Shown here piece by piece: positions 23,756-36,359 of a stretch of DNA of 64,000 nt; within the stretch, counting starts at the first letter, position 1, and each line of letters begins with the position of its first letter. A program made the translations under genes and the position numbers. The stretch is from Rhizophagus clarus (lineage: Eukaryota > Glomeromycota > Glomeromycetes > Glomerales > Glomeraceae), in contig BLAL01000044.1 in NCBI GenBank assembly GCA_015698045.1, positions 1,332,501 to 1,396,500 on the forward strand. The letters run 5' to 3'. The notes beneath the pieces were generated by a model. It was not told the origin of the DNA. It did no database searches and was given only the letters and a program-made list of their open reading frames with translations.

Positions 23756-26183
23756 GATTTTTTTTTTTAAAAAAAAAAGAAAAAAGATTGATAAGAATTA
23801 TTAAAAATTCAAGCAATAATTGAGTTGCTTTTATATTAATAATTTTTTTATTAATAATTTTTAAAGGAAAATAAAAGATTTTTCCTAGTTGGGTAACAAG
23901 ATACCATCGCATGCTTCAAATAAACACGCAAATTCTATCTTATCTATTATAAATCTGTTAAATCTTTTAGGACCGTGCATATATGTTCATCAAAAATAAT
24001 GTATGACAAATTTAAACTAAATAAAGAAATTACGCGTCGTAAGAATAATGATGGTATCCAACATTATAATCCACATAATCCATGTTTAAAAAAAAAACAT
24101 CGAAAAGTGTTTGATGATCATCGGAGAAAATCTTCGTGGTAAACCGAATTCGTGTAACCAAAAAAGAATTAAATATTACTTCAAGTCATAACAATAAAGA
24201 AATTTCGGAAATTGTGAAAGAAAAGCCATTATTTTTTTTTAAAATCTTCACTAAATATTTTTGTACCGGGATATATAAAAATAAGTACTAATTGAAATTA
24301 TTGTATTAATAAATCTATAATAATAAATAAAATAAGCTTATACAAATTTATAAAAATTTAGACGGATTTCTTTTTTTAAATTTTTCGATCTTTAAATTAT
24401 TATTAAATTGGAAAGGAATATTAAAAATATTAAAAAAAAAAAAAAAAAACTATTAGATAAAGTGATATTCCTGAAAACGGAAATTTTCGGACAGTTATCA
24501 TTATTGACATGCGGTAAATTACCATTCTCTTATCTAAAGGACAGTTAACTTTTTTTTTTAAAAAAAAAAAAAAAATTCTGGTTTCTTACTTAATTTGGCT
24601 AAGTTTATTAATCCCATTTTGGAAAAATCTTTACGTATATAATGTATGATTGACATTAATATTAATAATAATGATGGTTATTAAAAGTAAATATTTGTAC
24701 TAAATAAACTTGTTTCCAAACATCTTTAATTGATCACTTTTGTTTTCAAAACAGTGCTGATTTGCATATGATGATTAACCAATTTTAAATTGATAGGTTC
24801 CTTTATCTGAACCTTTATCTTTTCAATGAACCCAATATTTTCCGATGCGGTTTCAGTCATTTTTTTTTTTTTTTTTATTCGAATGAGATTGGTGTATCAA
24901 ATTACGTTAGTGAGCATGATATCGATATAATCGGATTAGATAAGTTATGTCAAATTTCATAAACATCAAAATATTTACATTTTTTTTTTTTTTTATTCCG
25001 ACTCTTCTATCTCGTTTCCTTTTTGGTAAATCGTTTATCGTTAAGATAAGCATCCTGTAATCCCTTATCAGAGGTGTGTTTCTAATTTAAGTATAATGTG
25101 GTAACATGTTGCACAAGCCTTTTAATATCATAAACTGATAAAACAGAAAAAAAAAAAAAAAAAACACGAAAAAAAAAGAAATAAATGAAAAAAAAAAAAG
25201 AAACATGATACTATGATAAACATGTAGATTAGCAAAAAAATTACCTATACTTTGAATACGTTTTTTTTTTTTTAATAAATAGATAAAAGGAAACGTGGTA
25301 GTTGAAAAAAAAAAATATTTTTTTTAATGACTTTCTTTCGTAAAATTTTTTAATTTCGCTTTTTTTTTCGAACTCTTTTATATACACACATATGTATATG
25401 TATATATATTTAAAAAAAATGTAATATTTTCTTTGCTTTAGAAGTTTAAAACTTAACTTACTATTTATTCCTTTATACGATTAATATATGTATTATTTAA
25501 TTCTTAAATAAATAAAAGATATCTTAAATTTTTAATTTTTGAGCTACAAGAAATAGATATTTGTTCCTGCGATAATCTTATTATTTGGATTAAAAAAAAA
25601 AAAAACTTTGGAATTTGGCATGATTCCGGCAATTATCGTTAAGCTAACAATGCGAAGGCAATGTGGCAGATTAAGAGAATGGCGCACGGCGCAAAATTGA
25701 AAGTGATTGTGATAACTGTCAAACTTGATTTAATTTCACCTAATCAGTCCAGGAATATCTTGTGCATGTTTTCAACCAATAATATAGAATCTCGGAAAAA
25801 GTAAAAAAGATAGGGATATATAAATTTTTTTTTTTTTTTTTTTTACGGGGGTTTTTTTATTAACTTATTTTATCCGGTTAAAACTCATAGAAAACTGCAA
25901 GTTGCTGATAATATAATAATCAATCAAAAAAATGTTTGATAAGATAAGAGAAGGATCTAGATTATATCCATTATATTATTCAATTATATACGGTAATTAA
26001 TTTAGAAATTTAATAATAATTGTACAACTGAAAGTTATTAAGCTAAAATGCATCTATACTAGCGTCTTAAAAACTTTATAAGAACGCGTTATTTCCTTTT
26101 GTTTTTAAAATCAAGGTCCTTTAAAAAAAGACTTTTGAAAAAAAAAAAAAAAAAAAAATTTACCATCACTTTAACGAACCACA
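23756..26183. promoter_or_regulatory. Divergent nia-nrt2 intergenic region with GATA sites
   Basis: 2.4 kb separates the start codons of two functionally linked genes facing away from each other. GATAAG-type sites occur on both strands, including the overlapping pair GATAAGATAAG at 25938-25948, about 236 bp upstream of the nrt2 ATG. Others are near 23939, 24529 (reverse), 24935 and 25045. Fungal nitrate genes are normally controlled by AreA/NIT2-type GATA factors plus a pathway-specific factor. I did not find a convincing NirA/NIT4-type site. Given the AT content, single GATA hits are expected by chance; the double site is the better candidate. Confidence 0.5.
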
Positions 26184-27687
26184 ATGGTTAAATTTTTTGC
26201 AAGACCATTACCCATTGATCCTGTCACCCAAAAAGCGGATGCGATTAATCTTCTCGGTTTTGGGAGGCCTCATATGAGAGCATTCCATCTTTCATGGTTC
26301 TCTTTTCTGACCGCCTTTACTGGTTGGTTTTCTATTGCACCCTTAATTCCAACCATCAAGGAAGATCTCAAATTAACGACAAGTCAAGTTAATAGTAGTA
26401 ATCTAACTTCAATAGCATCTACATTTTTCTTTCGTGCACTTATTGGACCATTATGTGATCGTTTTGGACCTAAACGAACAATGGCAACTTTACTTACCAT
26501 TAGCGCTATTCCAGTTGGACTAAGCGGGTTAGTAAAAGATGCTACCGGTTTTATTACGTTAAGATTTTTTATTGGAATTATTGGAGCCACTTTTGTACCA
26601 TGTCAATTTTGGACCACACAAATGTTTAGCGGTTCTGTAGTTGGATGTGCTAACGCTTTAGTAGGAGGATGGGGAAATATGGGAGCAGGAGTAACATATG
26701 TTTTGATGCCTTTATTATTTGACGCAATTTCAAAATCTGGTGTAAGTGATCATGTAGCCTGGAGGGTTGCTATGGTCGTTCCAGCAGGACTTTGTTTCAT
26801 AATGGGAATGACATGTTTATTATTTGCTGATGATTGCCCTCAAGGAGACTGGTCTAAACGTAAACAACAAAAAACTGTTGAAATTCATGATGCTAATAAT
26901 GAAAAAAATGCTGAAATACATAATGCAAACAAAGCCAACAAAAATCTTAAAGGTGATGATAATTATAGCATAGCTTCCGAAGAGGATCAAATAACCCATA
27001 ATCCATCAAGACCAACCATTGGAACGTTTTTCAAAGCACTTAAAAATCCGAATGTTATAATCTTAATGTTTATGTACGCTTGTTCTTTTGGTATTGAACT
27101 TTCTGTTGATAATATTATTGGATTATTCTTTCATGATCATTTTGCACTATCACAAACGAAAGCTGGCTTGATAGGAGCTTTATTTGGTTTAATGAATCTC
27201 TTCTCTCGTGCCACCGGAGGTTTCTTGTCAGATTTTGCTTACAAAAAACGTGGTATTAAAGGTCGATTAATAGTTCATTTTATATTAATCTTCGTAAATG
27301 GAATATTTTTGATCGTTTTCCGATTTTCCGTGAATAGTTTAACATCAGCCATTATCATTTTAATAATTTTCAGTTATTTTACTCAAGTAAGTTTTTTTAA
27401 ATTTAATAAAAAATTTTTTTTTTTTCAATTTTTCAATAGTTCAAATTTTTAACCTTCTTATTTAAATTTAGGCTTGCTGCGGGTCAGTTTTTGGTATCGT
27501 ACCGTTCGTTGATCCAGAAATTGTTGGAGCAATATCAGGATTAGTCGGTGCTGGTGGAAATCTTGGTGGATTAATATTTACCGGTGTATTCAAAATTTAT
27601 GGTAATAATACTCCATTCGCATTCATGATTTGTGGAATAGTAGTTATGGCAGTTGCATTTATGACATTTTTAATGAGATTTAAATAA
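26184..27687 (+). CDS. nrt2: NRT2/NNP-family high-affinity nitrate transporter, two exons
   Basis: It imports nitrate (and probably nitrite) with protons across the plasma membrane. Exon 1 is 26184-27386 (401 codons), exon 2 27472-27687; joined product 472 aa, the usual length for fungal CrnA/NrtA proteins. The MFS loop motif GPLCDRFGPKR is at about 88-98. The first nitrate signature, GGWGNMGAG, is at about 161-169. A long hydrophilic central loop (about 225-280, rich in N, K and E) follows TM6. The second signature, GLVGAGGNLGG, is encoded in exon 2 at about 424-434. About twelve membrane segments are visible. The protein is missing its last two or three helices unless the intron is removed. 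Start: first ATG, with CAACCACA-ATG-G context. Divergent partner: nia. Confidence 0.95.
27387..27471 (+). other. nrt2 intron (85 bp)
   Basis: Donor GTAAGT and acceptor TTTAG. Phase 0 junction YFTQ|ACCGSVFG. Retaining it would truncate the transporter before its second nitrate signature. Confidence 0.9.
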
Positions 27688-30600
27688 ATAATGACAAAAA
27701 AAAAAAATATTGAACGAGAAATTAGTCAGAGACAAAAAAAAAAAATTTATTTTTTTTTTTTAGATGACATAAATTTAAATATTTGTAAATTTTTTTTCAC
27801 ACATTCTTACTTTTTTCATATACATTATAAATTTCTTTCTCACGATGATTTTTTTTTTAAAAAAATTTTTCACAAAAACTATTTAGTAGCTTTTATTTGT
27901 GTAATTGTTGTATATACAATATGTAATAATATAAATAAATTTGGTTTAGTGTAAATGTTTAAAAACAATGTTTATTGAAAAAATATTGCATAACTGATAA
28001 CCAGTATATGCGCAATCCCCGTGATACATTGTATTATTTGAAAGATTAAAAGTAAAACAGGCAACAAATAAGTTATGGGAAACATGGTTTTAATATCCTC
28101 GATCAAAAAATTGAACATTAATTTTAATCATTCTTTTATCTTATCATTATAAAGGTATTAAATTGGAAATATTTAATATGAAACGAATATTAAAGATAAG
28201 ATAATCATTGAAATTCTTTGCTCTCTTTTTTTTCTGTTCTGAAATATTTATAGATCGGGCTTATTTGTTTTCCCCTTTTGACATTTATTGTTAGTAGAAG
28301 AACACTTTTTTAGTGATAAATTAATTAGATAAGATAAAAAAAAAAAAAATTTTTATTATTATCATTTTAATCACAATTTTCTTTATCATTTGTATCTTTT
28401 CATTTTTGCAAATAAGGAAAAAGTATTTATGATTTTTTGGGGGATATTCGTTGGATTTTGTTGGGTTGCACAGAGCTCATTGCACATGATGATAAGGGAT
28501 TTGTATACGTGATATAAATTTCTCCACAAAAATTTTACTCCGTAAAATTCCGTGTAGGATTTAAACCGTTTAAGTTGTTTAACTATAAATTATAATTTGT
28601 CAAAAACGTATAAAAGATAACGATAAACGATAAACTCGTGATTCTGCATGTTCTATAATTATTCTTTATTATAAGATAAACCAAAATTAGATATTTAATA
28701 GATTAATAGATTATTCTTTTCAAATCAAATTTTTTTTTTTTTTACTCTGTTTTTTTTTTCTTACAATAGGGAGTAACACTAATATGCGTTTTATTGTTTG
28801 TTTCTTTATGTTCATCCTATCAATTACAAATAAAGGGGATCGATAATCGATTTACAATGTGATAAACCTAAAAAGGATTCATTTTTTTAGGCGGTAAATT
28901 GTTCCCTCTTTTTTCCCTTTTTTTTTTTTTTTTGTTTCCTATCATTTTGTTAAAATCACAAATTAAGCCTAGTTTCGCGTATTTCGAGACCGATTCTTCT
29001 AACGTTCACAAAAAAAAAAAAAAAAAGCTGAAATCGGTACATCATCAGGTATTCAATGTTGATAAAGTTTGGGGATAATAAGAGTAATGTGGCTGTGGCT
29101 AATAAAAAAAAAAAAAAAAAAAAAAAATTTTTCCTGCAAATTTATTCGTATTATTCCCTATCAACAAAATCAAGGCATAAATGAGATAAGAAATTTTCTT
29201 GTGATCATCATTGACTTTTTTAGTATTAAATAACGATAATAGAATGCATAGATAATGCGAAACTTCTTTTCTTATCTATATTGTAGATTGGTTCCTTAAT
29301 ACTAATTCTTTAACTTCTGAATTCTTAAAATTAAAAAAAAAAAAAAAAAGACCGTCTCACAGATATAATAAATAATAATATTGTTCGTAAAACATGTGCT
29401 CCGGTTTATTGCATATCATATTGTAACATTCTAAATATCGAACTTTTTTTTTTGGCAACACAGTGTCGAAATATTAATTATATTATTTATTTATCATTAA
29501 AATTAAATAATTTTAATTTTTTTTTTTTAATCTTTTGAAATATGATATAAATGAAATAAGAAATGAAATCTATCATAGTATCATTTCATGAAAATATATC
29601 TGATCTTTAATCAAATACTTCAACTACTTTCGGGTCCGGAGCCGATTTATTACGCGTGGCGCAGCTAGATCGTAAAATTTTTTTTATTGTTTTCTTCACA
29701 CGATCATGCACGAGGATCACAGAGAGAGTTGAATGTGAAAATAAATATGATTGGATGTTAATAATAATTATGTTATTTCAGAAATTTTAAAGTTTTTATT
29801 TAAAGGATAAAGAATTCGACCTTTAGAATTCGCATAAAATAAGGTATGGGGTCATATTTATTAAATATAAATTTTCTCGTATGCACTGCTTTTTTCAACT
29901 TACCGTATTTACTTACAAGACACCTACTTTTACCAAGTCTTTTAATTTTATTAGAATGTTGTATTAATATATATGTAAATATATGTATAATAAATGGAAA
30001 AAAAAAAAATATTAAATTTGTATTAGAAAAAATCGAAAATGTATTTATACATTATTAAAATTGTTTATAAAAATTCTCCGAAACTTGCAAAAATTAATTA
30101 CTGATATAATTATGATTTTCTGGGTACATAAGCGTCATCGGTGCCGACGGTGAATATTTCGCTTTTTTTTTCATTTGAAAACCACCTATTTTTTAATAAA
30201 TTTATAATCAACTTAAATTCTTTTCATATATAATCCTTGACGTCTTTTTCTTCCGATCAAAGTTTTATTTTTTACAAACCTTGACATACCATAAGAAGAT
30301 TTTTGACACATCGAATGTCTTTAATATACCGGATATTTTCTTTGGACCAACCAATCCTATAAAACTTAATGGTAATTATTACTAGGAGAGAATATGCTTA
30401 CGTTATTGTTGTTTCTCTTTATTTGATTTTGCTATCAATGAATCAAGGCAAGTCTAGCTAATGATATCAAAATTTTTAGAACATGATACAGATTATGGAA
30501 ATGTCACAATCAAATTCAAAAAAGTTATAGTAAAGAGTGTTGAAATACAAGTTTTTCAGCTTAGCCAGAAACGTTTTCGTTATTTTTTTTTTCATTAACA

Positions 30601-31669
30601 TGCCAAGTTGGCAACATTATCGTTATTATAAGGTATGTCTTTTTACATTTGAAGATCAATTTTAAGGTACAGTATATAAAGGTTCAAGTTAAATCTAAAA
30701 AACACTTGAAAAACACAAGATCTTTTTCTTACGTTTTACCGAATTTCTCTAGTTAATCATTCAAAAAAAATTTACTTTTTTAAACGTGATATTTCTATAG
30801 TTTGATATCGTTATCTCAACAAGAAAGTTTTTGAACAGCTCGCTATTAGATAAGTCATGTCTAAGGGCATTTGCGTTTATTGCTTGGTTTTAAAAAAACG
30901 TGTACCATCTAAGATAAATAGGAAAATTACATTTAACGATTTCAGTCAAGGATTCTAACGCTGATGATAAACTTTGAACGAACAAAGTTAATGCCGAGAA
31001 AGAGACGAAAGAGGCTTCGCCTATAAGTAATTACGTTTTTTATAGAGATTTGAATGAACCAACTAGATCAAAAGAGATAGCATAATCAGACCAAAAGACA
31101 GCTGGTTTATAAAATTACTCTGGGACTCCTGTATAAAAATGGATACATTAAAGAGAACAATCAATATATTGTATTATAAAAGAAAGTACAAAACGCAAAT
31201 TGATGTTTAAATGTTCCAAACAAAATATTTCAAGATAGAAATTTATTTGTTTGTGTAAAATTTAATTGACATTCTTTTTAATTGTAACTAAAATAAAGTT
31301 AAATCTTTTACAGGTTAAATCATTAAAAATACGGATCACGGGGTGGACTTTCGGTAATAACTGCACAACGAAGAGGTGAAAAATTTGGTCATGATACCAA
31401 GAAATATAAATTAATAGCATATAACAAAACAGTAAACAAGCCTTAAACGTGTATATTAGGTGTAGAATAATTATCTGATTTTCTGAAGAACTTATTATTT
31501 ATTTTTACTTCATATAAGTATATTCGTTCAGAACTGACCATAACACAAGAATTTCCACCATATGGTTCTACTAGTTGCTTTATGGGCGTGTAGAATTCAA
31601 ATATGATGCATTCCATATCTTTAGCAGTAATAATTTCACAAATTCTCTTACAACAGTCAAGATATACCG
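27688..31669. other. Long AT-rich intergenic region downstream of nrt2
   Basis: Homopolymer runs of 15 or more bases are frequent. GATAAGATAA occurs at about 28195, in nrt2 3' flank. The open frames at 27691-27954 and 29846-30058 are low-complexity and have no coding features. No RNA gene or transposon terminus was identified. Confidence 0.4.
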
Positions 31670-31670
31670 T

Positions 31671-31909
31671 ATAGTTCCGAAATTAAACAACCTTTTTTTA
31701 TTATAGAGTTGCTTAATTTCGGGTTATATATATTTTTTTGAATAAAATAGTGAATTAATAAAGAATAGCTGTAATATTGTTATAGTTAATATTTTTATTA
31801 CATATATTTATTAATTTTTATTGCAAAAATATATGGACTGTTTATTTTTAAAGCTATTATAATTGGAAAATTGCTTATTTTTAGGAGTTGTTTAATTTTA
31901 AAACTGCAT
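31671..31909. mobile_element. Tc1/mariner-type MITE
   Basis: Inverted ends AGTTCCGAAATTAAACAAC (from 31673) and the complement GTTGTTTAATTTTAAAACT (to about 31906), each next to TA. There is also an internal copy of the end sequence near 31708-31722. A second, partial copy of the right half lies at about 62205-62305 (TTATTTTTAGAGGTTATTTAATTT), so this is a dispersed family. Confidence 0.5.
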
Positions 31910-34065
31910 AGTAATTCATATATCATACCTAATCTTTTAAAGCCTGTTAAACCATTAATGATATATTACTATTTTTATTGTCTGCTTCTCTAAATATCCA
32001 GACTTATATAACTTAAGCCTCATCTTATTAAGTATTAAGCCTCTGTATTAAATTTATATGTATAAATATCTTTTTATTGTATGAAATAGAAAAATTTTTA
32101 ACACTATAAAAAAAAGATAAAAATAAAAATAAAAATAAAATTTAACTTCTTTTAACTACCCTTTTTACTATTAGCTTATACCTGCTAATAATAAAGAATA
32201 TTTTATTATTAATGTAACACTTATTTATAATTATCTTAGTAAATTGCTTACTCTACTACTAATGAATAATATTTTTTTTTTTTTTTTGGTGTTGATAACG
32301 TACTATCATTTTATTAAGTTAAGAGAAAATTACAAAATTAATCACTTCCAACTAATTATGAGTACTCCCAATCATAGATCAGTCTGATCATTTACCAAAC
32401 TAATGAATAATATTAAAAATTTATCAAACTTAATTCTGTATTGTATTTTTTTAGATTTAAATTAGTATATAAATGTAAAATTTTTTAATTTTTATTTACT
32501 GAATTTATTTATTTTAATACTAATAATTAGTTATAATAAATATTAATACCAGAAAATTAAGTAGATTAATGACTTTCTAATTTTTTTTATTTTATATATA
32601 ATTTATTTTATAATTTATTTATATTGATTATTAAATCTGTTTACTTTATTAAAACATAAATACAAATAGTATAATATGAATAAGTAAAATAGTTTTTTTA
32701 TATTTAAAAAAGTAATAAAATAAAAGATACTTTTATAAAATATTTAAAAAAAATAAATAAAAGAAAAAGATTAAAAAATATTTTATTAGTTTATTATATT
32801 AAAATAACCATATAATTGACAATCTTCTTTGGCTAAATTGTAAATTAATTTGGATTTGTATATTTGGGCTGCCATAATCCCAAATTATTTTGGATTTGAA
32901 TGGCATCTATAAGTTAAATATAATTAAATAAAACAAAATTTTTAATTTTTAAAGTTTATAAAAGTATTTTTAAGAATTTAGATAAATATGTTTATATTTA
33001 AAAAAAATGATATTATATTGTATAAATGCAGTATTATATATAACTTGAAAATTTTGATTTTAATATAATTAAATCAGTATTATAAATTCAACTAAAATTA
33101 AAAAAATTTTGATCAGAATTATAATCTGAAAATTATTAATTTTAGTTATTTGTATTAATTTTAACTTTACATATATATTATATATTATAAAGTTATACTA
33201 TACTAATTATTTATATAATAATAATATTATAGTATAAAACTTTTTCCTCTAATTTTGTGATATTTTTACTAATTGATAATGTTTTATTGAAGAATTATTT
33301 TAAGAAACACATAATAATTTATATTTAAAATCTATTTTTAGTTATTATTTTTAGTTATTTTAATTATTTTTAGTTACTATTTTTATTTATTTTAGTTATT
33401 TTAATATTAGAATTTATTATCTTACATTAAAAATCTGTATATAAAAAATTTAGAACTTATTTTTAAATTTTATTAATTGAAAATAAAAGATTATTTTTAA
33501 TTAATATTTCTTAACTAGAAAATAAGAAAATAAAAATTATTTTCAATTACAGTCAACTTTCTTTATAATCACCTCTATTATAGTCACATTACCCTATATA
33601 GTCACCTTAGTTGAGTATTCCAAATTTTCATATATAAAAACTATCATTTATAGTTACAAACTATTTATAGTCACTATTATATCTTTTTTTAAAAATTTTA
33701 TACATATATAATTATAAAAAGATATTTATTAAAATATAATTATTCTATGATCTAATAATCAGATTTCAATGATCTTTAGCTTATTAGGTTTATCTCATTG
33801 AAAGGAATCAGATGGTAGTAATTTTATAATAATTGGATTAATATTGGCCAAGAAATTCAATTTTAAAGATTAAATTAGTATTTATACATATAAAATTCAT
33901 GTAATATTAAATATTTTGACTGTATTTTAATTACTATAGGTTCTAGAGATCAGATTTTAATAAACTTAGGCTTATTAAAATCGTTTCATTGAGAAGAAGT
34001 TAATGGTAATAATTTTATAACGATTGGATTGATATTGACTGAGAAATTTGATTTTAAAGACCAGA
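31910..34065. other. AT-rich intergenic with repeat fragments
   Basis: It holds a poly(A)-tailed retroelement end (about 32270-32400), a half-copy of the MITE at 34884-35063 (about 32835-32912), and a degenerate region with TATAGTCAC repeats (33545-33690). Two degenerate copies of an ~190-bp block occur around 33760 and 33950 (shared phrase CAGATTTCAATGATC/CAGATTTTAATAAAC followed by GCTTATTA). No gene seen. Confidence 0.4.
32270..32400 (-). mobile_element. Retroelement 3' end with poly(A), family member 1
   Basis: A run of 15 or more T at the left end is followed by sequence with ACTCCCAATCATAGATCAG and TCTGATCATTTACCAAAC. The same unit, also beginning with a T run, occurs at 61199-61325. 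Read on the minus strand both end in poly(A), as expected for a SINE or a LINE 3' fragment. Confidence 0.5.
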
Positions 34066-34069
34066 TCAG

Positions 34070-34400
34070 CATTTTTTATATATAAGTTTGCAAAAGAAAC
34101 ATCAGAACTAATAGTCCTGGTCTTTCTATTCATAAAATTGAAAAAAATGCCAGAACTAATGGTCCTGGTGCTTTTTATTCATAAAATTGCAAAAAGAAAT
34201 GCTAGAACAAATGGTTCTGGTGTTTTGTATTATAAAATTACAAAAAAAAACATTGGAACTATTAGTACTGGTGTTTTTTATTCATAAAATTGCAAAAAGT
34301 GCTGAAACAAATAGTTCTGGTGTTTTTTATATATAAATTAGCAAAAAAAAAAATGCTAAAACTATTGGTACTAGCATTTTTTACATATAAATTGTAAAAA
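34070..34400. repeat. Tandem repeat, about 60-bp unit, six copies
   Basis: The unit AGAACTAATGGTCCTGGTGC followed by TTTTTATTCATAAAATTGCAAAAA recurs six times with 10-20% divergence. The open frame at 34048-34287 is a by-product. Confidence 0.75.
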
Positions 34401-34403
34401 ATT

Positions 34404-34605
34404 ACTGAGCTTGATCTAATTCATGAGCTGGCTTAAGCTTTTCAAACTAAGCCCACTACTAGCTTGAGTTTATCAAGCCAAGCTTAATACCTGACTCAAG
34501 CTTTTTTAAGCTGGCTTATGAGCCACTAAATCAATTTAATTATGGTTTAGCTTAGCTCAACTTAAAAAGCTTGAGCCAACTTGCAAGCTGGTTCTGCTTA
34601 TGCAG
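34404..34605. repeat. Self-complementary AAGCTT-rich block
   Basis: Repeated words GAGCTGGCTTAAGCTTTT, AGCTTGAG and their complements in both orientations. Probably a decayed MITE; boundaries are not certain. Confidence 0.35.
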
Positions 34606-34883
34606 AATTTTAGTTTTTAGGATACTGGTTTTTATAATAAAGAAAGTGACAAAAACAGTTCTATTTGTACTTTACTGATCTACTTTAAGATAGTAGTGTA
34701 TGATAATTATAAAATCATATTCAATCACCAGACATTTTTATTCATTATCCAATTAAAGCTTTTAAGTATTTTAATTCAAGTAGTAAATATTAGATTATAG
34801 TTTATTTTAAAAAATATCAAGATGTAGGATTTTATTGATAGATAACTTTTAATTTCAACTATAATAATATAGACCCTAGTGTA

Positions 34884-35063
34884 TAGATGCTACCCAAATT
34901 ATTTTAAGCAAATCCCAAATTAATTTGTACATTTTGACAGCCACCTTTCCCAAATCCCAAATGTACAAATTGCAAAATTTATATATGTAATTCGTAAATT
35001 AATTTGGATTTGTACATTTGGGCTGCCATAATCCCAAATTATTTTGGATTTGGGTAGCATCTA
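34884..35063. mobile_element. 180-bp MITE with TA target site
   Basis: Inverted ends TAGATGCTACCCAAAT at 34884 and ATTTGGGTAGCATCTA ending at 35063, flanked by TA. The interior contains the inverted phrases AAATCCCAAATTAATTTG and GGCTGCC. A partial relative lies at about 32835-32912. Confidence 0.65.
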
Positions 35064-35065
35064 TA

Positions 35066-36243
35066 TCCTGGTATTTTTTTTTCTCTTTTCTTCTTGAACA
35101 AAAATAAAAAGTCTATAAAAAATTCTAATAAGCAGAATTCTGATTCTTCTAAAACTCATTTATCTAATTTTAAACTTATTAAAGTCTTATTAAAAATTTT
35201 AAAAAAATCAAAAAATAAAAAAATTAAAAAGTCTTCAAGTAAGATATCTAATAATAAACTAGTTATTATCAAATTTTTGTTACCTTTAATTTCTTAATTG
35301 TTATTATTTTAGATAAATATATTTTATTTTTATTTTTATTTTTTTTATAAAGGTTTAAATAATATTGTTAAATAATTTATTTCTTATAGTGATTTTGTTA
35401 TTCTAAGATATTAAGTCAAGATTTTTGAAAAAAGTAATATAAGTTGGTATCTTGTAAGATCTCATTACTTATTATTAACTTTTGACACAAATGCATATGA
35501 TAACTAATTAGAGGATATTTTTTTGCTTATCTTTTGGTTTGATTATAATTCACTAGTTACTTAAACCAAGTTTTTGTATTGATTCAATTTTGTTATACTT
35601 TATATTTCAATTATTTTTTTTTTGTTTTAATAAATAAAAAAAAAATAAAAATAAAAATAAAAAATATTTTATAATTAATGATAAAATGTCAAGCAGTATT
35701 AAATATAATAAATTATAATTTATAATTTAAAAAAAGAAATACTAAGAAAAAATTATAATTTCTTTGATTATATAATTAATAATTTAATAAAATATTATTT
35801 TATATAAAAGACCTAATTTTTAATTAAGTTTATTTATTATATTATATATAAAATATAATAAAAAAAAGAAGAAATTATGTTTAATTATTAATAAATTATT
35901 TTTAAGAGTAAAATTCTTAAAATTTAATTATTTGATTTAATTTTATTTTATTGTTTTTATTTATTACTAATTTTATATTTTAGAATATTAATTAAATTAT
36001 GTTATGATTTAGAATTATTTGTAAATAATTAAATAAGATTGTTATTAATATTTAATATTTAATAATTATATAAAATTATATTATTTGTGATATTAATAAT
36101 ATTTAATTCACCTATATTATTTTAAGACTAGTACAAAATCCTGATAGGTATAAAATCTAAACATATTAATGCTGATAAATACATCATATGACTCTGCATA
36201 ATTCTGTATAATGTAAGCCAGTTATTAAGATTTTGTACTTGTC
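35066..36243. other. AT-rich DNA left of the large element
   Basis: No gene seen. A 67-codon open frame at 35094-35297 is lysine/asparagine/serine-rich and looks like chance in AT-rich sequence. Confidence 0.4.
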
Positions 36244-36248
36244 AGGAT
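36244..36248. other. Target site duplication AGGAT (left copy)
   Basis: AGGAT directly precedes the left tip. The identical AGGAT follows the right tip at 50198-50202. A 5-bp duplication fits an rve-fold integrase. Confidence 0.9.
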
Positions 36249-36308
36249 ACACAATAGCAAATTGGGGGTTTAAGGACCGTAGGTCCGTCCCCCAATTTGC
36301 TATTGTGT
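36249..36308. other. Left terminal palindrome (hairpin-forming tip)
   Basis: The outer 20 bases ACACAATAGCAAATTGGGGG are followed by a 20-base centre and then the perfect complement CCCCCAATTTGCTATTGTGT. The centre contains a second stem, GGACC-GTA-GGTCC. A single strand of the tip can therefore fold into a 20-bp hairpin with a 5-bp inner stem. The right tip has the same structure. Confidence 0.9.
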
Positions 36309-36359
36309 GTCATGACTCCCAGAATGGTAAAATCAATATCGTAAAATAAATCATACAAA

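Noticed and set aside
27691-27954. 87-codon open frame after nrt2
   Set aside because: Low-complexity lysine/phenylalanine-rich translation in the AT-rich 3' flank; no family features.
34048-34287. 79-codon open frame
   Set aside because: Lies in the 60-bp tandem repeat; the translation is repetitive for that reason.
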